Shown: positions 1 to 8,393 of the stretch, one piece after another
Position numbering within the stretch: the first letter of the stretch is position 1
Layout of the letters: the number at the start of each line of letters is the position of its first letter
Source of the DNA: JBBRGK01 sp036741355
Lineage (GTDB): Bacteria > Chloroflexota > Dehalococcoidia > CAUJGQ01
Assembly: GCA_036741355.1 (NCBI GenBank)
Contig: DAINSK010000019.1
Span: 3,703-67,702 of the forward strand
DNA: 64,000 nt
Reading direction: 5' to 3'
Notes under the pieces: generated by a model
The model's input: only the letters and a program-made list of their open reading frames with translations
Database searches by the model: none
Told to the model about the DNA's origin: nothing
Program-made: the position numbers and the translations under genes

Positions 1-929
1 GCAGATGGTATGCGGACCGAACCTACACGAACCTGTTACACGAAGACCTGGCGGTTCGCAGCAGCATCATGACGACTCTAGCCGACGCCAGCGTATCCCG
101 GGTGGATATCGACCGCAGCGCCAACCAGATGAGCGTGACCATCCATACGGCGAAGCCGGGCATCGTCATCGGGCGGCAAGGCGCCAAAGTTGAGGAGTTA
201 CGCTCGTCGCTCGATAAGCTGACGGGCCGGCGGGTGCGGGTCAACATCCAGGAGATCCGTATTCCGGAGCTTGATTCGTACCTGGTGGCGCGCAGTGTCG
301 CCGATCAGTTGCAGCGGCGTATCGCGTTTCGCCGGGCGATGAAGCAGGCGGTACAGCGCACAATGCAGCGCGGCGCCAAGGGCGTCAAGATCATCGTTGC
401 CGGCCGGCTTGGCGGCGCCGAGATGTCCCGGCGTGAGAGCGAAGGCGATGGTCGCGTGCCTCGCCACACCCTGCGCGCCGACATCGATTATGGTTTTGCC
501 GAGGCGGCGACGACCTTCGGTCGTATAGGCGTGAAGGTTTGGATTTACAAGGGCGACATCCTGCCTGAGCCAAAACAGGTGAAGCCGGCGCACGAGACTG
601 CTGAAGAGGCGGAGACGGCGACCGCGGCTCCGCCCGTGGTAACCGTCGAAGAACCCCTCGCGGCTCAGCCGCTAGAAGCTTCGGCTGCCCCACCGGTTGC
701 CACGCCGGCCGCCGCACCTGTCGCCGTCGAAAAAGTTGACGCTGAGGCGGCTCCGACAGCGCTCGCCGCTCCCGACCCGATGGCGGAAATGGCGCGGCTG
801 CAGGCCGAAATGCAACGAATGCAGGAAGAGATGTTGCGCATGCAGGCGGCGGCCAAAGCGGCCCGGCCACGACCCAAAATCAGCGCGGGCGAAGAAACGG
901 AAAAGAAAAAGCCGGGCTCGAACCCGTAG
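1..929 (+). CDS. rpsC: 30S ribosomal protein S3 (5' partial), long C-terminal tail
   Basis: S3 binds the 16S rRNA head and lines the mRNA entry channel. The gene is cut by the window edge: the reading frame is open from base 3 and reads RWYADRTYTNLLHEDLAVR before the first internal ATG at 69, so that ATG is not the true start. The KH-domain motif PGIVIGRQGAKVEELR and the S3 C-terminal signature (GGAEMSRRE, DIDYGFAEA) are clear. The family core ends near base 590. About 112 further residues follow, rich in Ala, Pro, Glu and Val, ending in a short Met/Gln/Glu coiled-coil-like stretch and a basic end. It is the first gene of the cluster and is followed by rplP after 53 bases. Confidence 0.97.
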   Translation, partial: RWYADRTYTNLLHEDLAVRSSIMTTLADASVSRVDIDRSANQMSVTIHTAKPGIVIGRQGAKVEELRSSLDKLTGRRVRVNIQEIRIPELDSYLVARSVADQLQRRIAFRRAMKQAVQRTMQRGAKGVKIIVAGRLGGAEMSRRESEGDGRVPRHTLRADIDYGFAEAATTFGRIGVKVWIYKGDILPEPKQVKPAHETAEEAETATAAPPVVTVEEPLAAQPLEASAAPPVATPAAAPVAVEKVDAEAAPTALAAPDPMAEMARLQAEMQRMQEEMLRMQAAAKAARPRPKISAGEETEKKKPGSNP

Positions 930-982
930 CAAAGGTTTACCAGGCACCCGCCGGGCATTGCCCGCCGGGGAGAGGTTGAGCG

Positions 983-1402
983 ATGTTACAGCCAAAACGT
1001 GTGAAGTGGCGTAAGCAGCACCGGGGCCATCGCCGTGGTCCCGCAAATACGGGCGCTGAAGTTTCATTTGGCGAGTTCGGTTTGCAGGCGCTGCAAAGCG
1101 CGTGGATCGACTCCCGCCAGATTGAGGCTGCCCGCCGTGCGATTACCCACCATATGAAGCGCGGTGGCAAGGTGTGGATCCGTATATTCCCGGACAAGCC
1201 GGTAACAGCCAAGCCCGCCGAAACCCGTATGGGCTCGGGCAAGGGTGCCCCGGACCACTGGGTGGCAGTGGTTCGACCTGGTCGGATGTTGTTTGAAGTA
1301 GCGGGTGTCGCGCCGGAACTGGCAAGAGAGGCACTTGATCTGGCGGCCTACAAGCTGCCGATCCAGACACGTTTCGTCGAGCGCGAGCGTGACGCCGTAT
1401 AA
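983..1402 (+). CDS. rplP: 50S ribosomal protein L16
   Basis: L16 organises the A-site/central protuberance region of the large subunit. The 139-residue protein is full length and starts MLQPKRVKWRKQHRGH, with the family signatures WIRIFPDKPVTAKPAETRMG and GKGAPDHWVAVV. The start ATG follows a GGGGAGAGGTTGAG Shine-Dalgarno region. It lies between rpsC and rpmC in the standard S10-operon order. Confidence 0.98.
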   Translation: MLQPKRVKWRKQHRGHRRGPANTGAEVSFGEFGLQALQSAWIDSRQIEAARRAITHHMKRGGKVWIRIFPDKPVTAKPAETRMGSGKGAPDHWVAVVRPGRMLFEVAGVAPELAREALDLAAYKLPIQTRFVERERDAV

Positions 1403-1462
1403 GGTACGGAACCCGGCGAACGCACGAAATGGAGGCCCGTGGCCAGGCCGCGGAAGGAAACG

Positions 1463-1708
1463 ATGCCAAACAAGTTAGCGGATGAACTCCGCACCCAGAG
1501 CGACGAAGGCATGAGCCGGAAGGTTAATGAGACGCAGCGCGATCTCTTCAATCTCCGGTTCCGCCTAGCGACGCGGCAACTCGAGAACAGTCACGCGCTG
1601 CGTCTGGCTAGAAAAAAGCTGGCGCGGCTCAAGACGCTGCAAACGGAGCGACGAATAGCCGCTTCGCTGCGGCAGGCGGGCGCGCAGCCCGACAATCGGC
1701 AGTCGTGA
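1463..1708 (+). CDS. rpmC: 50S ribosomal protein L29
   Basis: L29 sits at the polypeptide exit and is a docking point for SRP and trigger factor. The core LFNLRFRLATRQLEN followed by a basic helix is diagnostic. I chose the ATG at 1463 (MPNKLADELR...), which aligns with the usual N-terminus and has GGAAGGAAAC directly upstream. A GTG at 1439 would add eight residues and also has GGAGG upstream, so the start is not fully certain. The tail after the core is slightly longer than usual. Confidence 0.95.
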   Translation: MPNKLADELRTQSDEGMSRKVNETQRDLFNLRFRLATRQLENSHALRLARKKLARLKTLQTERRIAASLRQAGAQPDNRQS

Positions 1709-1730
1709 GCGTGCTGCAAGGAGACAAACC

Positions 1731-2081
1731 ATGACGATAGATGCGGGTGCGACGGCAGAGGCCGCGCCGCGGCGGGAGCCGCAGAAGAAGATCCTTCAGG
1801 GGACCGTGGTGAGCGTAAAGATGCAGAAGACGGTCGTGGTGGCCGTGGAATCTTTCAAACGCCATCCCCTGTACAAAAAAACCCTGCGCCGCACGAAGCG
1901 ATACAAGGCGCACGATGAGAACAACGACTGCGTGCTTGGCGATGCAGTCCGCATCATCGAAACGCGGCCACTCTCGAAAGAGAAACGATGGCGGGTCGCG
2001 GAGATCCTGACGCGCGGCAACGTCGCCGAGATCCAGCCACAGGCGATCGGTGCGGAGATCGAGGGCCGCGAGGCCGAGTAA
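1731..2081 (+). CDS. rpsQ: 30S ribosomal protein S17
   Basis: S17 is a primary 16S rRNA binder with an OB fold. The core from KKILQGTVVSVKMQKTVVV through HPLYKKTLRRTKRYKAHDE and LGDAVRIIETRPLSKEKRW is typical. At 116 residues it is longer than the usual 80-90, with about 18 extra residues at the N-terminus and an acidic tail at the C-terminus. A GCAAGGAGAC ribosome-binding site precedes the ATG. Confidence 0.97.
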   Translation: MTIDAGATAEAAPRREPQKKILQGTVVSVKMQKTVVVAVESFKRHPLYKKTLRRTKRYKAHDENNDCVLGDAVRIIETRPLSKEKRWRVAEILTRGNVAEIQPQAIGAEIEGREAE

Positions 2082-2127
2082 CCACCGGCCGCCCGAGACC
2101 CCGGGGGCGGGCGCAGGAGGCGTATTC

Positions 2128-2496
2128 GTGATTCAGAAGTTCACGCGATTGAAGGTTGCCGATAATTCCGGCGCCAAAGAGATCATGTGCATCCTCGTGC
2201 CGGGTGGTACGCGGCGGCGTTATGCGCGTGTCGGCGATATCATCGTTGCCTCCGTGAAGCAGGCGGCGCCCAACGCGGCTGTGAAGAAGGGCGACGTAGT
2301 AAAAGCAGTTGTCGTCCGCACGGCCAAGCCGTTTGGACGGCGCGACGGCTCGTACATCCGATTCGACGAGAACGCTGCTGTGATCTTGACCGATAAGCAG
2401 AATCCACGGGGTACGCGGATTTTCGGCCCGGTGGCCCGCGAGCTGCGCGAACGCAACTTTATGAAGATCGTGTCGCTCGCTCCGGAGGTCGTCTAG
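2128..2496 (+). CDS. rplN: 50S ribosomal protein L14
   Basis: L14 forms part of intersubunit bridge B8. The 122-residue product from a GTG start (VIQKFTRLKVADNSGAKEI) matches the family length exactly. An upstream in-frame ATG at 2050 would add a nonconserved Pro/Gly-rich extension and is rejected. GCAGGAGGCG lies just before the GTG. Family motifs GDVVKAVVVRT, RFDENAAV and RGTRIFGPVARELR are all present. Confidence 0.97.
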   Translation: MIQKFTRLKVADNSGAKEIMCILVPGGTRRRYARVGDIIVASVKQAAPNAAVKKGDVVKAVVVRTAKPFGRRDGSYIRFDENAAVILTDKQNPRGTRIFGPVARELRERNFMKIVSLAPEVV

Positions 2497-2502
2497 ATCC
2501 AT

Positions 2503-2817
2503 ATGAACAAACTAAAAAAGAACGACAACGTACAGGTCATCTCCGGCAAGGATCGGGGAAAGCAGGGCCAGGTGCGCGAGGTGATGCCCAAGGACGGGCG
2601 CGCCGTCGTCACCGGGATCAATATGATCAAGCGGCATCAAAAGTCCCGTTCTCAAACCGAACCGGCCGGCATCATCGAGCGCGAGGCGGCGATTCAGATC
2701 GCCAACCTGATGGTTGTCTGCACGAACTGCGGCCAGCCGGCAAGGATCGGCATTCACTTTCGGCCAGACGGCAGGAAGAGTCGTTACTGCAAAAAGTGCA
2801 ACGAGGACTTTGACTAA
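2503..2817 (+). CDS. rplX: 50S ribosomal protein L24
   Basis: L24 is an assembly initiator of the 50S subunit. It begins with the KOW motif (NDNVQVISGKDRGKQGQV). The C-terminal half keeps a CTNC...YCKKC pair of cysteine motifs that can form a zinc-ribbon-like knot, as in many bacterial L24 proteins. Length is 104 residues, normal for the family. Its TAA stop overlaps the rplE ATG (TAATG), so the two genes are translationally coupled. Confidence 0.97.
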   Translation: MNKLKKNDNVQVISGKDRGKQGQVREVMPKDGRAVVTGINMIKRHQKSRSQTEPAGIIEREAAIQIANLMVVCTNCGQPARIGIHFRPDGRKSRYCKKCNEDFD

Positions 2818-3362
2818 TGGCTGCACGGTTGCGGACCCGCTTTAAGACCGACATCTTGCCCGAGCTCATGAAAGAGTTCGGCTACAAAAATACGATGCAG
2901 ACCCCAGAGCTCAAGAAGATCGTGGTGAATATCGGCATGGGCGAGGCGCTTCAAAACGCCCGCGCCCTCGACGCGGCGACCGCCGACGTGGCGGCAATCA
3001 CCGGCCAGAAGCCCGTGGTGACGAAGGCCCGCAAGTCGATTGCAAATTTCAAGGTACGCGCTGGGAATCCGATCGGCGTCATGGTTACGTTGCGGGGCGA
3101 GCGGATGTACGAGTTCCTGGACCGCTTCGTCAATGTGGCGCTGCCGCGTATCCGCGACTTCAACGGTGCGCCGAGGAACAATTTCGATGGGCGTGGCAAT
3201 TACAGCATTGGGCTCCGCGAGCAGTTGATCTTTCCGGAGATTGAATACGATCGAATCGACCGCATCCGCGGCATGGAGATCACGATGGTGACGTCGGCGC
3301 GAACCGACGAAGAAGGACGGCGGCTGCTTCAGTTGCTGGGGATGCCGTTCAGTAAGAGTTAA
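2817..3362 (+). CDS. rplE: 50S ribosomal protein L5
   Basis: L5 binds 5S rRNA and contacts P-site tRNA in the central protuberance. The 181-residue product is full length with motifs KKIVVNIGMGEA, VVTKARKSIANFKVR, GVMVTLRG, RIRDFNG and NYSIGLREQLIFPEI. The ATG overlaps the rplX stop by one base. It is followed by rpsZ in the usual spc-operon order. Confidence 0.98.
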   Translation: MAARLRTRFKTDILPELMKEFGYKNTMQTPELKKIVVNIGMGEALQNARALDAATADVAAITGQKPVVTKARKSIANFKVRAGNPIGVMVTLRGERMYEFLDRFVNVALPRIRDFNGAPRNNFDGRGNYSIGLREQLIFPEIEYDRIDRIRGMEITMVTSARTDEEGRRLLQLLGMPFSKS

Positions 3363-3379
3363 GCGTTAGGAGACCGACC

Positions 3380-3565
3380 TTGGCCAAGGTGAGCCAAATT
3401 GTTAGATCTACCCGAAAGCCGAAATTTTCGACGCGGCAGAAGAACCGTTGCAAGCTCTGCGGCCGGCCGCGTGGCTACATTCGCAAGTTTGCGATGTGTC
3501 GCATCTGTTTCCGCGGGCTCGCGCACGTGGGACAGATTCCGGGCGTGACGAAGTCGAGCTGGTAG
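3380..3565 (+). CDS. rpsZ: 30S ribosomal protein S14, zinc-binding type
   Basis: S14 assembles late in the 30S head. The 61-residue protein is the short, zinc-containing (C+) form: CKLCGRPRG and MCRICFR supply the four cysteine ligands. It starts at TTG (3380) preceded by TTAGGAGACC, and no ATG fits the family N-terminus (AKVSQIVRS). A 117-bp non-coding stretch separates it from rpsH, which is long for this cluster. Confidence 0.96.
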   Translation: MAKVSQIVRSTRKPKFSTRQKNRCKLCGRPRGYIRKFAMCRICFRGLAHVGQIPGVTKSSW

Positions 3566-3682
3566 CGCTGTTGCGCCTGCTCCACCGACAGATGGTTGCC
3601 GGTACGGAATGGCGCACGTGCAGAGCGAGTCCAGGTGTTGGAGACCCCTGCACGGTTTCGGTTGACGGAGGAGAACCGTTCC

Positions 3683-4099
3683 ATGAATATGACCGATCCC
3701 ATTGCCGATATGCTGACGCGCATTCGCAACGCCGTGGCCTCACGCCACGACACGGTGACGATGCCGGCGTCCAAAGTGAAAGCGGAGATCGCTCGCGTCC
3801 TTAAAGACGAGCATTTCATCCGCGACTTCGAATTGGTGGAAGAGTCAGACCGACGAGGACACGGCCCGCACAAGGTCCTGAGGGTACACCTGAGCTACAG
3901 TGGCAAGCGCGAAGCCATACTGAGCGGTCTTCAGCGCGTCAGCAAGCCGGGGTTGCGGGTGTACGTCCAGAAGAAAGAGATCCCGCGTGTATACGGTGGG
4001 CTTGGAATCGCGATTTTGTCCACGCCGCAGGGAATCATGACCGGTCACCAGGCATGGCGCCAGCAGATCGGCGGCGAGGTTCTCTGCTACGTCTGGTGA
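3683..4099 (+). CDS. rpsH: 30S ribosomal protein S8
   Basis: S8 binds the central domain of 16S rRNA and in many bacteria autoregulates the spc operon. The start ATG at 3683 (MNMTDPIADMLTRIRNA) follows GGAGGAGAACC and gives 138 residues, close to the family length. An upstream in-frame start at 3596 would add 29 nonconserved residues. The C-terminal signature GLGIAILSTPQGIMTGHQA and the final GGEVLCYVW are typical. Confidence 0.97.
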   Translation: MNMTDPIADMLTRIRNAVASRHDTVTMPASKVKAEIARVLKDEHFIRDFELVEESDRRGHGPHKVLRVHLSYSGKREAILSGLQRVSKPGLRVYVQKKEIPRVYGGLGIAILSTPQGIMTGHQAWRQQIGGEVLCYVW

Positions 4100-4149
4100 C
4101 TGGTTTGGCGCAAGCCGCAGCCAGCCGGGTGATCGAGGAGCACAAAAGC

Positions 4150-4704
4150 ATGTCACGCATCGGACGACAACCCGTACCAGTGGGGCAGGGCGTTAATGTG
4201 ATGATCGACGGTAAGGTCGTCACCGTGAAGGGGCCTAAAGGCCAGCTGCGGCGCGAGTTTAGTCCAGAGGTCACCATCGAGCAGCGAGACGGCACTTTGG
4301 TTGTCGCTCGTCAAGACGACGAGCCGCGCCACCGAGCGCTGCACGGATTGAGCCGCAGCCTGTTGGCGAACATGGTGGAGGGCGTCTCCAACGGCTTCAC
4401 GCGGGTACTTGAAGTGCAAGGGGTCGGCTACCGTATCGCCGCAAGCGCGAACGGCATTACTATGTCGCTCGGCTTTTCCCACGGCGTCGAAGTTTCCGCT
4501 CCCCCCGGAATAACCTTTGCTGTGGAAGGAACAAACCGGGTCCGCATCGAGGGAATCGACAAAGAACTGGTGGGCCAGGTGGCGGCGAACATTCGCGCCA
4601 TCCGCAAACCGGAGCCTTACAAGGGCAAAGGCATTCGCTACCAGGGCGAGAATGTGCGCCGCAAGGCTGGAAAGGCAGGCAAGGGCGCCAAGGGCGCCAA
4701 GTAA
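4150..4704 (+). CDS. rplF: 50S ribosomal protein L6
   Basis: L6 lies near the GTPase-associated centre. The 184-residue protein from the ATG at 4150 begins MSRIGRQPVPV and carries the L6 signature PEPYKGKGIRYQGENVRRK. The C-terminus is a short Lys/Gly/Ala-rich basic tail. GATCGAGGAGCAC precedes the start. A longer in-frame start at 4054 lies inside the end of rpsH and is rejected. Confidence 0.98.
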   Translation: MSRIGRQPVPVGQGVNVMIDGKVVTVKGPKGQLRREFSPEVTIEQRDGTLVVARQDDEPRHRALHGLSRSLLANMVEGVSNGFTRVLEVQGVGYRIAASANGITMSLGFSHGVEVSAPPGITFAVEGTNRVRIEGIDKELVGQVAANIRAIRKPEPYKGKGIRYQGENVRRKAGKAGKGAKGAK

Positions 4705-4749
4705 TTACGTTGATAGGCGGGCGCTAGGGCTCGCATGAGGACTTGAAGC

Positions 4750-5121
4750 ATGGTATCCAAGGTCAAAACGAGTCGAGCCCAACGACTCCGGCGACACCGC
4801 CGGGTTCGCAAGCGCGTGGCGGGTACGGAACAGCGGCCGCGGCTGGCGGTATTCCGCAGCCTGGCGCACATCTACGCGCAGGTGATCGACGATACTAGTG
4901 GCTGCACACTTGTGGCGGCGTCCGATCGCGATGCGGACGTCGCGCCGGAGGCGAAAGGAAAGCCGAAGACGCAACGAGCCGAACTGGTCGGCGTCGCGAT
5001 CGCTCGTAAGGCAACGGCGGCAGGCCTGAAGCTGGTTGTCTTCGATCGCGGCGGTTTCCTGTATCACGGACGGATAAAGGCTCTGGCAGAAGCGGCTCGC
5101 AAATCCGGGTTGAGCTTCTAG
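4750..5121 (+). CDS. rplR: 50S ribosomal protein L18
   Basis: L18 binds 5S rRNA with L5. The 123-residue product shows RRHRRVRKRVAGTEQRPRLA, FRSLAHIYAQVIDD and the C-terminal FDRGGFLYHGRIKALAEAAR that identify the family. It is followed after 14 bases by rpsE. Length and composition are unremarkable. Confidence 0.97.
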   Translation: MVSKVKTSRAQRLRRHRRVRKRVAGTEQRPRLAVFRSLAHIYAQVIDDTSGCTLVAASDRDADVAPEAKGKPKTQRAELVGVAIARKATAAGLKLVVFDRGGFLYHGRIKALAEAARKSGLSF

Positions 5122-5135
5122 AGGATGATGCGACG

Positions 5136-6410
5136 ATGACGACTGGCGAGCGGATCGATCCGCGCGATCTGGAACTGACCGAGAAGGTCGTGTACATCAA
5201 CCGGGTGTCCAAGGTGGTCAAAGGCGGCCGGCGCTTCAGTTTTAGCGCCCTGGTTGTCGTGGGGGATGGCCACGGCCACGTCGGCGCCGGCATGGGTAAA
5301 GCGAACGAAGTGCCCGAGGCGATCCGAAAAGGCGCAAGCATCGCCCGTAAAGGACTGATTCGCATTCCGATGAACGCCAATACAATCACCCACCCGGTGC
5401 TGGCCCGATTCGGGGCCGCAAAGATCATGATGAAGCCGGCCTCGGCCGGAACGGGAGTGATCGCGGGCGGTGGCGTTCGCGCCGTAATGGAGGTCGCGGG
5501 AGTCAAAGACATACTGGCGAAGTCGCTTGGAAGCTCGAACGCGATTAACGTCGTGCGCGCCACCATTCAGGGCCTTATGGAGCTGAAAAACGTGGCCGAC
5601 GAACGCCGCCGGCGAGTGGAAGCCGCGGAGGCTCCGATCGAAGACGTTATCCGGCGCGGACGTCCGCCCGTAGTGCGTGTGCCCAGAGACCGGGATCGAG
5701 ATGGCGGACCGCGGCGCGGCCCTCGCGACGACCGGCCGCGTCCTCCGTTTGAACAACGATTCGAGCCGCGAAGCGAGCAGGGTCAGCCGGGTGTCCAAGC
5801 ACCAATGGCACCGGCCGTACCAGCGCCGGAGCCCGGGGAGCGACAGCTGCCTCCGGCGCCGGCCGAGATGCAGCCCGTGGCCGAGATCGCTGCACCGGAG
5901 CCGGTCAGGGAGTTAGCGCCACCGGAGACGGCGGTTATAGAGGAAGCCGGCAAGGTTGAACAGGGGCCGGTCGCGGCCGAGGCTGCGTCTGCTGCCGCTG
6001 AATCCGGGAGCGCGCCGGCTGAGACAGAGGCGGTCGCGCCCGCGCCCGCTAAACGCAAGCGCGCGGTGGCGGTATCAAAAGCAGTCGCCCCTGCCGAATC
6101 GGAAAATGCTCCAGCGCCGGCCGAAGAGAAGGCGGCCCCGAGCCGAACCCGCGCAACTCGCGCTAAAGCGCCGGCAACCGGTGGAAGCGAGCCCGAAAGC
6201 GAAGCGTCCGGAAGTTCGGGAGCAGAACCCGAGGGAACGGTCACGCAGCCGGAGGCGACTGCTGAGCCGGCCCCGGCTGCGGCCGAAGCGACGGGGGAAG
6301 AGACGGCGCCCAAGCCGCGCGCCAGGCGAACGCGAAAGATCGACGCCGTGAGCTCGGCGGAAGAGTCATCCGAGAAGCCGCCGGAAGGCTCGATCGAAAG
6401 CGAAGGCTAA
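5136..6410 (+). CDS. rpsE: 30S ribosomal protein S5 with ~255-residue disordered tail
   Basis: S5 contributes to translational accuracy and mRNA helicase activity at the entry channel. Residues 1 to about 168 are a normal S5: the double-stranded RNA-binding part (VVYINRVSKVVKGGRRFSF) and the C-terminal part (GTGVIAGGGVRAVMEVAG, KSLGSSNAINVVRAT). The remaining 255 or so residues have no folded-domain look. First comes an Arg/Asp/Pro-rich stretch (RVPRDRDRDGGPRRGPR), then a long Ala/Pro/Glu-rich region with short Lys/Arg patches. Normal bacterial S5 is about 165-170 residues. The frame stays open with strong codon bias, and rpmD begins two bases after the stop, so this is not a missed stop. Confidence 0.96.
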   Translation: MTTGERIDPRDLELTEKVVYINRVSKVVKGGRRFSFSALVVVGDGHGHVGAGMGKANEVPEAIRKGASIARKGLIRIPMNANTITHPVLARFGAAKIMMKPASAGTGVIAGGGVRAVMEVAGVKDILAKSLGSSNAINVVRATIQGLMELKNVADERRRRVEAAEAPIEDVIRRGRPPVVRVPRDRDRDGGPRRGPRDDRPRPPFEQRFEPRSEQGQPGVQAPMAPAVPAPEPGERQLPPAPAEMQPVAEIAAPEPVRELAPPETAVIEEAGKVEQGPVAAEAASAAAESGSAPAETEAVAPAPAKRKRAVAVSKAVAPAESENAPAPAEEKAAPSRTRATRAKAPATGGSEPESEASGSSGAEPEGTVTQPEATAEPAPAAAEATGEETAPKPRARRTRKIDAVSSAEESSEKPPEGSIESEG

Positions 6411-6412
6411 TC

Positions 6413-6589
6413 ATGGCAACGCTGCGCATCACGTGGAAAAAGAGCGCCATCGGCTACGCGAAGGACCAGAAACTGACGATTCAGTCGCTGGGATTCCGCC
6501 GGCTGGGGCAGACGGTCGAGCAAGAAGACACGCGAAGTACGCGTGGTATGATCCACAAGGTCCGACACCTCGTGATTGTGGAAGAGTAG
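6413..6589 (+). CDS. rpmD: 50S ribosomal protein L30
   Basis: A short gene of 58 residues starting MATLRITWKKSAIGY, with KDQKLTIQSLGFRRLGQTVE and the family ending GMIHKVRHLVIVEE. L30 is a small peripheral 50S protein. The position between rpsE and rplO is the canonical one. The ATG lies two bases after the rpsE stop, indicating translational coupling. Confidence 0.97.
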   Translation: MATLRITWKKSAIGYAKDQKLTIQSLGFRRLGQTVEQEDTRSTRGMIHKVRHLVIVEE

Positions 6590-6602
6590 GAGTAGGCGCG
6601 CC

Positions 6603-7082
6603 GTGGATCTAAGCCAGATGAAGGCGACTCCCGGGGCGCGTCACAAGCGCATCCGGGTGGGTCGCGGCAACGCCAGTGGCAAAGGCACGTATTCGGGTAA
6701 GGGGCTGAAAGGTCAGAAGGCTCGAAGCGGCAGCGGTCTCCTGCCCGGGTTTGAAGGCGGACAGTTTCCGCTGATTCGGCGTATGGCCCGCAAACGCGGG
6801 TTCACCAACTTTGCACGCATAGAGTACGAATGGGTGAACCTTGACCAGCTAGCCGAGCTGCCATCCGGCACTGTGGTCAATCAGGAATCCCTGCTCGCGG
6901 CCGGCATCATCAAGAACATAAAGAGGCCGCTCAAGGTGCTCGGGGACGGAGAGATGACGGGGGCGCTGATGGTGCAGGCACATAAGTTCTCCGCATCAGC
7001 GCGGCAGAAGATCGAGGCGGCGGGCGGCACGGTCGAGGAGGTCGCGGGTGGCACAGCCTCCAACGTCATCAGGGGGGAATAG
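6603..7082 (+). CDS. rplO: 50S ribosomal protein L15
   Basis: L15 is a late-assembly 50S protein. The GTG at 6603 (VDLSQMKATPGARHKRIRVG) fits the family N-terminus and follows GTAGGAGTAGG. The Gly-rich loop (RGNASGKGTYSGKGLKGQKA) and the C-terminal domain with SASARQKIEAAGGTVEEV are clear, giving 159 residues. It overlaps the secY start by 35 bases. Confidence 0.96.
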   Translation: MDLSQMKATPGARHKRIRVGRGNASGKGTYSGKGLKGQKARSGSGLLPGFEGGQFPLIRRMARKRGFTNFARIEYEWVNLDQLAELPSGTVVNQESLLAAGIIKNIKRPLKVLGDGEMTGALMVQAHKFSASARQKIEAAGGTVEEVAGGTASNVIRGE

Positions 7083-8391
7083 GCCGCGGCTGCTACAGGC
7101 CAGCGTCGACGCATTTCGGCAACCAGACGTGCGAGAGAAACTTCTCTTCACGTTCGCGATGCTGGTGGTGTTTCGTCTGCTGACCCACGTCCCGCTTCCG
7201 AACGTCGACCAGAATGCCTTGACCAGCGCGTTCAAAGGCAACGCGGTCCTCGGCTTCCTCAACGTCTTCAGCGGCAACGCGCTGCGAAAGCTCAGCGTCG
7301 CTGCACTCGGCGTCTACCCGTACATCACGGCATCGATCGTGATGCAGATTCTGGTGCCGGTCATTCCGCGGCTGCAGGCGCTTTCCAAAGAGGGCGAGCA
7401 CGGCCGTAATCAGATCCAGCTCTATACGAACTGGATGACCGTACCCCTGGCGCTTTTGCAGGGCTACGCGCAGCTGTCGATCCTGACCAATACGAGCCCG
7501 CCAGCGCTGCGCAACTTCGGTTTCAGCGGCTCCGGTCAGATCCTGCCGACGTTCGCGACGTTGGGATCGGTCGTCGCGGGCACGCTATTCCTAGTGTGGA
7601 TTGGAGAACTGATCACCGAGCGCGGCGTTGGCAACGGGATCTCGCTGATCATCTTTGCCGGCATCGTGGCGGGGATCCCGAACCTGGCGGGGAGCAGTGT
7701 CTTTTCAGCCTCAGGCGTAGCGGCCATCATGTTGCTCACCGTCATTGCGCTGGTTCTGGTGATCGCGATCGTGATTTTCAACGAGGCGACGCGACGTGTG
7801 CCGGTTCAATACTCTCGCAGCGTGTTTCGTGGCGGGAGAATGTACCGGCAATCGGGTCAAACGTACATTCCGCTGAAAGTGAACTCGGCGGGCATGATTC
7901 CGCTTCTGTTCGCGTTCTCGCTGATGATCTTGCCGAGTTTCATCGCTCAGTATTTCCAGTCCTCGTCGAGCGGTGCGATCCGAGGCATCGCCGGTTGGAT
8001 GCGGACGGCGTTCAATCCCACGGGGGTGCTCTACCAGGTGTTCGTCTTCTTCCTGGTCATGGTGTTCACGTTCTTCTACACGATCATCGTGTTCCAACAG
8101 CAGAACGTCGCCGAGAACCTGCAAAAGCAAGGTGGCTTCATACCTGGCATCAGACCGGGAAGGCCGACGGCGGAGTACATCAACCGAGTGCTGTTCCGCA
8201 TTACCTGGGCCGGCGCGCTTTTCCTTGGCGCCGTGTCGATCGTGCCGTTCGTCGCTACCCGCCTGACAGGTGTGCAGTCGCTGGTGATTAGCGCGACCGG
8301 CATGCTGATCGTCGTCGGAGTCGTGATCGATACGATGAAGCAGCTCGAAGCGCAACTGCTGATGCGCAACTATGAAGGATTTATACGCTAA
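7048..8391 (+). CDS. secY: Protein translocase subunit SecY
   Basis: SecY is the pore subunit of the SecYEG translocon in the cytoplasmic membrane. The 447-residue protein has about ten hydrophobic segments and the family motifs NVFSGNALRKLSVAALGVYP, YITASIVMQIL, GERGVGNGISLIIFAGI-like (ITERGVGNGISLIIFAG) and PLKVNSAGMIPLLFAFSLM. The GTG start at 7048 lies inside rplO, giving a 35-base overlap; the first ten residues are variable in the family, so a later start is possible. adk follows after two bases. Confidence 0.97.
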   Translation: MAQPPTSSGGNRPRLLQASVDAFRQPDVREKLLFTFAMLVVFRLLTHVPLPNVDQNALTSAFKGNAVLGFLNVFSGNALRKLSVAALGVYPYITASIVMQILVPVIPRLQALSKEGEHGRNQIQLYTNWMTVPLALLQGYAQLSILTNTSPPALRNFGFSGSGQILPTFATLGSVVAGTLFLVWIGELITERGVGNGISLIIFAGIVAGIPNLAGSSVFSASGVAAIMLLTVIALVLVIAIVIFNEATRRVPVQYSRSVFRGGRMYRQSGQTYIPLKVNSAGMIPLLFAFSLMILPSFIAQYFQSSSSGAIRGIAGWMRTAFNPTGVLYQVFVFFLVMVFTFFYTIIVFQQQNVAENLQKQGGFIPGIRPGRPTAEYINRVLFRITWAGALFLGAVSIVPFVATRLTGVQSLVISATGMLIVVGVVIDTMKQLEAQLLMRNYEGFIR

Positions 8392-8393
8392 CG

